Origin: an uncultured Rhodospirillales bacterium
GTDB taxonomy: Bacteria; Pseudomonadota; Alphaproteobacteria; Acetobacterales; Acetobacteraceae
Assembly: GCA_903924855.1 (NCBI GenBank)
Contig: CAIYCW010000086.1
Span: 1 to 49,216, forward strand
Length of the DNA stretch: 49,216 nt
Reading direction: 5' to 3'
Shown here: piece after piece, positions 42,823-49,216 of the stretch
How positions within the stretch are numbered: position 1 is the first letter of the stretch
Layout: every line of letters begins with the position of its first letter
Notes under the pieces: generated by a model
Told to the model about the DNA's origin: nothing
The model's database searches: none
Seen by the model: only the letters and a program-made list of their open reading frames with translations
Made by a program: the position numbers and the translations under genes

Positions 42823-43971
42823 TTAAGGCACGGAAATCCCCAGCAGCTCGGCGATCCTCGGTCCCGCTTTAAGGCCGGTACCGGTCAGGATCAACACCGT
42901 TGTCTCCCCGTTGCGGATGACGCCGTCGCCACGCAGGATCTCCATCGCGGCCGCAGCCTGCGCGCAGGTTGGCTCCACGTAAAGTCCAAGCCCGGCAAGG
43001 GCCAGCGTGGCGGCGGCAATCCTCTCCTCAGTCAGCAGCACCGCCCCGCCGCCACTGGCGGACAGCGCCAAGGACACCTCCGCCAGGCGGATCGGCGCTG
43101 CGATCGCCGTGCCCTCCGCCATGGTCGGCATCGCCGGCTGTGGCGCCAAGCCCAGCACATGGCGTGCAATCGGACCGCAATTCGCGGGCTGTGCTGCAAA
43201 CAGCCGTGGCATCCGATCGATCTCTCCCGCCCGCAGCAATTCGCCAAACCCGATCGCGCAGCCCAGCACGTTGGAGCCCGCCCCGCAGGGGATGATCACA
43301 TTGTCCGGGGCCCTGAACCCCAGCTGCTCCCATAGCTCATAGGCCAGGGTCTTGGTGCCGTGCAGAAAGAACGGATGCCAGTTGTGGCTGGCATAGAAGA
43401 TCTCAGACAGCCCGAATCGCGGCGCCCGCGCTTCCGCGGCAATCGAGGTGTCCTGCCGTGTGCCGGGGATCAACTCCACCGATGCGCCATGCGCGCGCAT
43501 CTGCAGCGTCTTGGCCGGGCTGGTGGAAGACGGCGCCATGATGGTCGCCTGCATCCCACCCGCGGCCGCATAGGCCGCGATCGCAGCCCCGCCATTGCCG
43601 GAACTGTCCTCCAGCACATGCCGAACACCCTGTTCGCGCAGCAGGCTCAGCATCACGCTGGCGCCACGGTCCTTGAAGCTGCCGGTCGGCATCATCCATT
43701 CGCATTTCACTCGCACCTCAGCCCCACCGATTGTGCGGGTCAGCAGCGGCGTCATGCCCTCGCCCATGGTGATCGGCCGCGCCACCGGCACGGGCAATGC
43801 GGCCCGGTAGCGCCAGAGCGAATGATCGTCCGTCACGATGTCGTTTTTATTAAGACCCGGCAAATCTTCCAGCAGCAATGGTGCGCCGTCGTCACCGCAC
43901 CAGCGCACGATTGACAAAGGATAGGTTTTGCCGGAGCGCGGATCGATGTAGGAGGGGGGAGTTTCATTCAT
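42823..43971 (-). CDS. Threonine-synthase-like PLP enzyme
   Basis: 382 residues, fold type II. The PLP Lys is in the PTGSFKDRGA motif, the phosphate loop is DSSGNGGAAIAAYAAAGG, and the second glycine loop IPCGAGSNVLGCAIGF is present. The ring-N Thr/Ser is in LTGTGLKAG. The N-terminal domain (SYIDPRSGKTYPL, RWCGDDGAPLL) resembles the ThrC-type entry but lacks a CxxC pair. It might be threonine synthase or a related pyridoxal protein acting on a hydroxy-amino acid. Context with the D-threonine-aldolase-like gene favours catabolic or interconversion roles, but this is inference. Confidence 0.85.
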   Translation of the reverse strand: MNETPPSYIDPRSGKTYPLSIVRWCGDDGAPLLLEDLPGLNKNDIVTDDHSLWRYRAALPVPVARPITMGEGMTPLLTRTIGGAEVRVKCEWMMPTGSFKDRGASVMLSLLREQGVRHVLEDSSGNGGAAIAAYAAAGGMQATIMAPSSTSPAKTLQMRAHGASVELIPGTRQDTSIAAEARAPRFGLSEIFYASHNWHPFFLHGTKTLAYELWEQLGFRAPDNVIIPCGAGSNVLGCAIGFGELLRAGEIDRMPRLFAAQPANCGPIARHVLGLAPQPAMPTMAEGTAIAAPIRLAEVSLALSASGGGAVLLTEERIAAATLALAGLGLYVEPTCAQAAAAMEILRGDGVIRNGETTVLILTGTGLKAGPRIAELLGISVP

Positions 43972-44022
43972 CCCGCAAGGCTATCCAGCTGCGCGAACTT
44001 GGCAAGACGCAGAGGGCCCTTC

Positions 44023-45114
44023 GTGGACAACATCATCAGCCTCGCCCAGGATTTGATCGAGATCGACAGTCGCAGTGCTGTCAGCAACCTCAAGCTTGCC
44101 GATCGGATCGAGGCCGAGCTCACCGGTTTCGAGATCGAGCGGCTTGATTATCAGGATGCCGCCGGGATCCCGAAACGTGCCCTGGTCGCCCGGCGCGGCA
44201 GCGGCGGCTTCGCCTTCAGCGCGCATATGGACACGGTGCCCGAGCTCGGCTGGTCGCGCGATCCCTGGGCCGCCACCATCGCCGATGGCAGGCTCTACGG
44301 CCTTGGCAGCACCGACATGAAGGGCCCGCTTGCCATCTGCATCGCAACCGCCCAGAGCCTGCCTTCAGACATTCCCATCTGCCTGCTGTTCAGCGCCGAT
44401 GAGGAGGTGACCAAGCAGGGCGCCCGCCTGATCGCCGAAACATCACGCCTCGCCCGCGCCTATGCCCCGCTTGGCATCGTTGTCGCCGAGCCAACCGGCC
44501 TTGCGCCACTCCGAGGCCATCGCAGCCATATCGAATTCATCGCAACGGCCTATGGCGTTCAGGCTCATTCCTCCACCGGCGAGGGCGTCAACGCCAACTG
44601 GCAGCTGGTTGGCTTTCTGGCCGAGATGAAGGCCCTGCATGACCGTCTGCGCACCGACGCCACCCTGCAAGATGACGCCTACAGCCCGCCCTTCAGCGAC
44701 TTCAACCTCACAATCGACAATCACGGCACGGCCGTGAACATCACCGTTCCGCGCGCCACGGTGCGGATCAAATACCGCTACAGCGCGCGCATCGATCCCA
44801 AGCTGGTGGTCTCGCTGGTGGAAGCCGCCGCCGCCCGCGCCGGGATTGCGGTTGAAACCACCTATCACGGACTGCCGGCGGAACTTCCTGCCGATCATCC
44901 GTTGATCCGCTTTGCCGAACGCCTGTCCGGCCACAGCGCCGGCACCGGCCCGTTCGGCACCGATGCCGCCATGCTGCAGCATCTGGCGCCTTGCGTGGTG
45001 ATGGGGCCGGGCGACATCGCCGATGCCCACACCCCCGATGAGAGCGTGCGCATCGACGATCTGCTCAACGGCCTGCAGCTGTTCCAGACCCTGGCACGCC
45101 AAACTCAGCTGTAA
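44023..45114 (+). CDS. M20-family metallopeptidase/deacylase
   Basis: About 363 residues from GTG 44023, preceded by AGAGGG; a TTG at 43999 is an alternative. Metal ligands: FSAHMDTVPE, GLGSTDMKGPLAIC, FSADEEVTKQG, VVAEPTGLAPLRGHRSH, with the late His in DIADAHTPDESV. The dimerisation/lid domain lies between (about residues 165-280). The closest kinds are acetylornithine deacetylase, succinyl-diaminopimelate desuccinylase and related zinc amidases. Divergent from the threonine-synthase-like gene with about 50 bases between. Substrate is unknown. Confidence 0.87.
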   Translation: MDNIISLAQDLIEIDSRSAVSNLKLADRIEAELTGFEIERLDYQDAAGIPKRALVARRGSGGFAFSAHMDTVPELGWSRDPWAATIADGRLYGLGSTDMKGPLAICIATAQSLPSDIPICLLFSADEEVTKQGARLIAETSRLARAYAPLGIVVAEPTGLAPLRGHRSHIEFIATAYGVQAHSSTGEGVNANWQLVGFLAEMKALHDRLRTDATLQDDAYSPPFSDFNLTIDNHGTAVNITVPRATVRIKYRYSARIDPKLVVSLVEAAAARAGIAVETTYHGLPAELPADHPLIRFAERLSGHSAGTGPFGTDAAMLQHLAPCVVMGPGDIADAHTPDESVRIDDLLNGLQLFQTLARQTQL

Positions 45115-45120
45115 CGGGCC

Positions 45121-45873
45121 TCAGCTGTAACGGGCATGAGCCTCGCCGAGGGACGGGAACATCACCCGGATCTCGGCGCGCTCGCCCACCATCGTCTTGC
45201 CGGTCCATGAACCGCAGGTCACCACCTGACCAGCCTTGATGCCACCGGCCCAGACCGCCCCGGTGTTGGCCAGCCACTGCACCAGCCGCACCATGTCGCC
45301 CCCCGGATTGCCCTGGTGCTCGCATTGCAGCGTGCCGTTGACATATTGATGCGCCACCTCGGCATCGAAATCGATGCCGTGCCAATCCGCCCGGCCCGGC
45401 CCAACAATCAGGGCGAAATGCATCTGGGAATCGGCCAGGCCCGAGAACGCATCCACCGCATCGGCATCGACATAGCGGCTGTCGAGCAGCTCGATCGTCG
45501 GATGCGCCGTGGCCATGGCCGCGATGATCTCCTCGCGGGAGTAGGGCTGCGCGCGCGGCGGCAGGTCGTGGCCGATGGTGAAGCTCACCTCCGCCTCGAT
45601 GCCACGCGTGTTGTGCGCGCCCGGGAATATTGCGGGGCTCAGAACCACATTCACCTGAGCCAGAGGCCCGCATTGCGGCTCGGCAGCGCCGTTCGCGGCC
45701 CCCACCTTCCAGCCGCCAATGCCGCTGAATGTCGCAGCGACCAGGGCCTGAACCTGATAGGCCTCAGCCCGGTCCGCCGGGCGCAGCTCCTCCGGCAGGG
45801 CGGTCAGCTTGGCAGTCGGGTTGGCACGGGCGGCGAGCAGCAGATCGGCGGCCTTGCGAGCTTTCTCAGACAT
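45121..45873 (-). CDS. Fumarylacetoacetate-hydrolase-fold 2-keto-4-pentenoate hydratase-like protein
   Basis: 250 residues. Supporting motifs are AYQVQALVAATFSGIGGWKVGAA, IEAEVSFTIGHDLP (metal-binding Glu pair), TIELLDSRY, GALVxxG-like VGPGRADWHGIDF, and the C-terminal GKTMVGERAEIRVMFPSLGE. Members hydrate 2-hydroxypentadienoate or decarboxylate oxalocrotonate in aromatic-ring meta cleavage. GGAGGAAA sits just before ATG 45873, so this start is firm; the longer reading of the frame is rejected. It is convergent with the M20 gene. Confidence 0.88.
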   Translation of the reverse strand: MSEKARKAADLLLAARANPTAKLTALPEELRPADRAEAYQVQALVAATFSGIGGWKVGAANGAAEPQCGPLAQVNVVLSPAIFPGAHNTRGIEAEVSFTIGHDLPPRAQPYSREEIIAAMATAHPTIELLDSRYVDADAVDAFSGLADSQMHFALIVGPGRADWHGIDFDAEVAHQYVNGTLQCEHQGNPGGDMVRLVQWLANTGAVWAGGIKAGQVVTCGSWTGKTMVGERAEIRVMFPSLGEAHARYS

Positions 45874-45987
45874 TGTTTCCTCCATCGACGAAAATCCGGT
45901 GTAGGCGGCAGCCCCGATCTTGTCCAACCGCCCCACCTCTCGCCCGCCCCCCTTGCCGGCGCGCGTCTGCTTGTCCACGTTGCGCTC

Positions 45988-46842
45988 ATGCAGATCGAGC
46001 TCATCGAAACCACCGATCCGGAGATCCGGGCCGCCATCGTGGCGCCGCTGATCACCCACACCCTCGAACAGACCGGGCGTGAAGACAAAGGCCTGGACCT
46101 CGCCGCCTTCCTGCGTGACCCTGCAGGCCAGGTGATCGGTGGCCTGTCCGGTCGGCTCTGGATGGGCTGGTTCAAACTGAAGCTGGCCTATCTGCCGCAA
46201 GCCGCCCGCAAATCCGGGCTTGGCCGAAATCTGCTCGCGGCCCTGGAGGCCGAATGTCGATCGCACGGCGCCGTCGGCAGCTGGACCACCAGCTTCACCT
46301 TCCAGGCGCCTAGCTTTTACGAAAAACAGGGCTACACGCGCATCGGCGTGCTGCACGACCATCCACCCGGCCACGCCACGGTGTTTCTGGCCAAACATCT
46401 GACAGACAGGCCGGCGCCGCCCGGGATCGAGATCACACTCGACCCGTCCCCGGAAGACATCACGGCCTCCAGCGCCGGCCTGCAAGACTACAATGTTGGT
46501 TTCGCAGGCCCAAGGGACGGCCGGCCGCTTGTCATTCTGGTGCGCCATGAGGATGGCGGCATTCTGGGCGGGCTCTGGGGTGAAACCGCACGCGGATGGC
46601 TGTTCGTGGAACTGCTTGGCCTGCCGGCGGAGCTGCGCGGCGCACGGCTTGGCTCACGCCTGATGGACATGGCCGAGCAGGAGGCGCGCAACCGCGGCTG
46701 CTTCGCGGTGCATCTGGACACGTTCAGCTTCCAGGCCCGCCCCTTCTACGAGAAACGTGGCTTCAGCATGTTCGCCCAGATCGACGGCTACCCCACTGGC
46801 CACGCCCGCCACTTTCTTTCCAAACGGCTGGACCAGGCATGA
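45988..46842 (+). CDS. Tandem GNAT acetyltransferase
   Basis: 284 residues with two GNAT domains. Domain 1 (about 1-140): VIGGLSGRLWMGWFKLKLAYLPQ, ARKSGLGRNLLAALEAEC, TTSFTFQAPSFYEKQGY. Domain 2 (about 145-284): GGILGGLWGETARGWLFVELL, LRGARLGSRLMDMAEQEARN, LDTFSFQARPFYEKRGF. Both halves keep the acetyl-CoA loop and the F(Q)AxxFYEKxGF motif, showing an internal duplication. The substrate is unknown. Start ATG 45988; ATGA overlap with ribF downstream. Confidence 0.9.
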   Translation: MQIELIETTDPEIRAAIVAPLITHTLEQTGREDKGLDLAAFLRDPAGQVIGGLSGRLWMGWFKLKLAYLPQAARKSGLGRNLLAALEAECRSHGAVGSWTTSFTFQAPSFYEKQGYTRIGVLHDHPPGHATVFLAKHLTDRPAPPGIEITLDPSPEDITASSAGLQDYNVGFAGPRDGRPLVILVRHEDGGILGGLWGETARGWLFVELLGLPAELRGARLGSRLMDMAEQEARNRGCFAVHLDTFSFQARPFYEKRGFSMFAQIDGYPTGHARHFLSKRLDQA

Positions 46843-47768
46843 GCAGGCATATCGGCTGGCAGACCCTGCCGCCCCAGGCGCGCGGTCTGGTGCTGGCGCT
46901 CGGCAATTTTGACGGCGTGCACCGTGGCCACGCCCATCTGCTGCACGCAGCCCATGCGGCCCGGCCCGATATGCCGCTCGGTGTGCTCACCTTCGAGCCA
47001 CATCCGCGCGCGGTGTTCCGGCCGGACGATCCACCGTTTCGCCTCTCCACCGCCGCACAGCGCGCAGCAACCCTTGCAGACTTCGGCGTGCGCGAGGTGA
47101 TCGAGATCACCTTCGATGCCGCCTTCGCGGCGCTCACCGCCGAGCAGTTCGTGGCCGATGTCCTGCATGCCGGCCTCGGTGCCGTGCATGTCGCCTGCGG
47201 CACGGATTTCGCCTTCGGCCATCGCCGTGGCGGAGACACCAACTTCCTTGCCAGCCGCACCGAAGCGCTTGGCATCGGTCTCACCATCGTCCCTCCACTC
47301 ACCGACGGCGCTGGCCCGATCTCTTCCAGCCGCATCCGCCGCGCCTTGCAGGATGGCTATCCCGAACGCGCCGCAAGCTTGCTTGGCCGCCCCTGGTCGA
47401 TCATGGGTGAGGTGATCCACGGCGCGCAGCGCGGTCGCACCATCGGGTTTCCCACCGCCAACATCGCCCTTGGCCCCATTCTGGAGCCGGCGCGTGGCGT
47501 CTATGCCGTGCGCGCATCACTGCCGGATGGGCGCGTGGTGCCAGGTGTGGCCAATCTCGGTCTCAGGCCCACCATCGCCGATGGCGCGCAGTCCCGTCTT
47601 GAAGCGCATCTCTTTGATTTCGCGGATGATCTCTACGGGCAAACGCTTGACATCGCGCTGATCACCTTCCTGCGCCCCGAACAGAAATTCGCCAGCTTCG
47701 ACGCGCTGCGCGCCCAGATCGAAGCCGATAGCTTGCAGGCCCGCGCCCTGCTCGGAGCCACTGCTTGA
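46839..47768 (+). CDS. ribF: Bifunctional riboflavin kinase/FAD synthetase
   Basis: 309 residues. The N-terminal nucleotidyltransferase has LALGNFDGVHRGHAHLL (the GxFDGVHxGH motif) and LTFEPHPRAVF, then CGTDFAFGHRRGGD. ISSSRIRRALQDG leads to the C-terminal flavokinase domain: GRTIGFPTANIALG, GVYAVRASLPDGR, GVANLGLRPTI, LEAHLFDFADDLYG. It makes FMN then FAD in the cytoplasm, feeding complex I and many oxidoreductases. It lies just upstream of ileS, the common proteobacterial order. Confidence 0.96.
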   Translation: MSRHIGWQTLPPQARGLVLALGNFDGVHRGHAHLLHAAHAARPDMPLGVLTFEPHPRAVFRPDDPPFRLSTAAQRAATLADFGVREVIEITFDAAFAALTAEQFVADVLHAGLGAVHVACGTDFAFGHRRGGDTNFLASRTEALGIGLTIVPPLTDGAGPISSSRIRRALQDGYPERAASLLGRPWSIMGEVIHGAQRGRTIGFPTANIALGPILEPARGVYAVRASLPDGRVVPGVANLGLRPTIADGAQSRLEAHLFDFADDLYGQTLDIALITFLRPEQKFASFDALRAQIEADSLQARALLGATA

Positions 47769-47800
47769 CCATAGGCGGCCCCGCTTCGCATAACCGCCCA

Positions 47801-49216
47801 ATGACCGAGACAGCCACCCCCCAGGACTATCGCGCCACCGTCTTCCTCCCCGCCACGGAGTTTCCGATGCGCGGTGATCTGCCGGCCAAGGAGCCGACGA
47901 TCCTGGCGCGGTGGCAGGCCATGGGGCTGTGGCAGAAGCTGCGCGCCGCCAATGCTGGCAAGACGCAGTTCATCCTTCATGACGGCCCGCCCTACGCCAA
48001 CGGCAACCTTCACATCGGCCACGCGCTGAACAAGATCCTCAAGGATGTCATCAACCGCGCCCGCCAGATGTCCGGCCAGGACGCGCATTACATCCCCGGC
48101 TGGGACTGTCACGGCCTGCCCATCGAATGGAAGATCGAGGAGCAATACCGCAAGGAAGGCCGCAACAAGGACGCGGTGCCAATCCTGCAGTTCCGCGCCG
48201 AATGCCGTGCCTACGCCGCCGAATGGCTGCGCATCCAATCCGACGAATTCCGCAGGCTGGGCATCGAGGGCGATTGGCAGGACCGCTACGCCACGATGGA
48301 TTTCGCCTCCGAGGCGATCATCGCAGGCGAGATCGGCAAGTTCCTGATGAACGGCGCGCTGTATCGCGGCCTGCGCCCGGTGATGTGGTCGCCCGTCGAA
48401 AAGACCGCGCTGGCCGAGGCCGAGATCGAATATCACGATCACACCTCCACCACGATCACTGTGGCCTTCCCGATCGTGACACCTTCGGTGCCGCAACTCT
48501 CCGGCGCCAACCTGGTCATCTGGACCACAACGCCCTGGACCATGCCCGGCAACCGCGCCATCGCAGCCGGGGCCGAGATCGTCTACGTCGCCGTCGAGGC
48601 CACCGAGATGGCCGATGGCGCCACCGCCAGCGCAGGGCAGGTGTTCATCGTCGCCGAAGACCTGCTGGCGGCTTTCGTCGCCACCGCCAAGATCACCGCC
48701 CACACCATCCGCCACCGCCTGACCGGCGCCGAGATGGCAGGCACCATCGCAGCCCACCCGCTGCGCGGCCGTGGCTACGACCACGATGTGCCGCTGCTCA
48801 CGGCCGAATTCGTCACCACCGAGCAGGGCACCGGCCTCGTCCACATCGCTCCCAGCCACGGCGAGGACGACTTCATCCTCGGCCGCGCCCACAACCTCGA
48901 AATCCCGGAAACCGTCGCCGATGACGGCACCCTGACCAACCGCGCGCCAGGCTTCGAGGGCGTGCATGTCTACAAGGCGGCCGAACCGGTCTGCACCGCC
49001 CTGCTGGAGGCCGGCGCCCTGCTCGCCCGTGGCAAGCTGGTCCACTCCTACCCGCATTCCTGGCGCAGCAAGGCGCCGCTGATCTTCCGCGCCACACCGC
49101 AATGGTTCATCCGCATGGACGGGCCGGAGCAGATCCGCGCCAAGGCGCTTGAAGCCATCGACAACACCGTCTTCGTCCCCGACCAGGGCCGCAACCGGAT
49201 CGGTGCGATGATCGCA
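47801..49216 (+). CDS. ileS: Isoleucyl-tRNA synthetase (5' part)
   Basis: Open to the end of the window; the first 472 codons are visible. The N-terminus has TVFLPATEFPMRGDLPAKEP and ILARWQAMGLWQKLRAANAG. The class I HIGH signature is in DGPPYANGNLHIGHALNKILKD; GWDCHGLPIEWKIEE follows. The editing CP1 domain starts near residue 205 and contains WTTTPWTMPGNRAIAAG. The catalytic KMSKS is beyond the edge. ATG 47801 is 32 bases after the ribF stop. Confidence 0.96.
   Translation, partial: MTETATPQDYRATVFLPATEFPMRGDLPAKEPTILARWQAMGLWQKLRAANAGKTQFILHDGPPYANGNLHIGHALNKILKDVINRARQMSGQDAHYIPGWDCHGLPIEWKIEEQYRKEGRNKDAVPILQFRAECRAYAAEWLRIQSDEFRRLGIEGDWQDRYATMDFASEAIIAGEIGKFLMNGALYRGLRPVMWSPVEKTALAEAEIEYHDHTSTTITVAFPIVTPSVPQLSGANLVIWTTTPWTMPGNRAIAAGAEIVYVAVEATEMADGATASAGQVFIVAEDLLAAFVATAKITAHTIRHRLTGAEMAGTIAAHPLRGRGYDHDVPLLTAEFVTTEQGTGLVHIAPSHGEDDFILGRAHNLEIPETVADDGTLTNRAPGFEGVHVYKAAEPVCTALLEAGALLARGKLVHSYPHSWRSKAPLIFRATPQWFIRMDGPEQIRAKALEAIDNTVFVPDQGRNRIGAMIA

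Noticed and set aside
45874..46548. N-terminal extension of the FAH-family hydratase reading
   Set aside because: A strong ribosome site sits just before ATG 45873, and the extension is antisense to the tandem GNAT gene.

Overview
The window looks like chromosomal DNA of a GC-rich, motile, aerobic alphaproteobacterium. The family is probably Acetobacteraceae or a related Rhodospirillales lineage, but that assignment is inference. Pointers are a FlaF-type flagellin regulator beside flagellin, a DUF1217 flagellar-associated gene, a cytochrome bc1 operon (petABC), an NDUFS4-type complex I accessory subunit, DUF2842, HflKC-DegP, and archaeal-type Psd next to PssA. Most genes are housekeeping. I see no insertion sequence, integrase, CRISPR array, rRNA or prophage.

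Layout. 1-3.5 kb: the 3' end of rpoD, a GNAT, a VWA/DUF1194 protein, a glycine-zipper lipoprotein, and a fused sugar nucleotidyltransferase/HAD phosphatase of heptose type. 3.5-7.6 kb: a DUF6065-like protein with a candidate 52-codon ORF upstream, divergent from a large wHTH-BTAD-TPR regulator, then DUF1223. 7.7-10.4 kb: DUF1217, flagellin and FlaF. 10.5-16.3 kb: a Bug-type binding protein, apt, DUF2842, tRNA-Pro(CGG), a LOG-family protein, cytochrome b561, an unknown protein, and psd-pssA. 16.4-20 kb: a leftward operon of a family I-like CoA-transferase pair and a family III CoA transferase, with a dienelactone hydrolase nearby. 20-24 kb: hemF divergent from petABC. 24-31.6 kb: mtnP, a methyltransferase-glycosyltransferase fusion, an Hpt protein facing a hybrid histidine kinase, a histone-deacetylase-like hydrolase, DUF192, tRNA-Pro(TGG), an NDUFS4-like gene and tRNA-Arg(TCT).

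31.6-36.6 kb is the most interesting segment. An RsbW-like ATPase and a STAS antagonist are divergent from a tightly overlapping operon of REC-DUF3369, a CBS-like histidine kinase, and REC-DUF3369-PP2C. Together they form a complete phosphorelay-controlled partner-switching module with no sigma factor beside it. The STAS gene and the divergent promoter region are AT-rich (about 46% and 31% GC by hand count), unlike everything around them.

36.6-49.2 kb: Mrp/ApbC, HflK-HflC-DegP, a PLP/amino-acid cluster (threonine-synthase-like, D-threonine-aldolase-like, M20 deacylase, FAH-family hydratase), a tandem GNAT, ribF, and the 5' part of ileS.

Regulatory candidates visible by eye include a perfect 20-nt palindrome just upstream of petA, a shared CGGACATGTC core upstream of flagellin and of the DUF3369 operon, and several strong hairpins.
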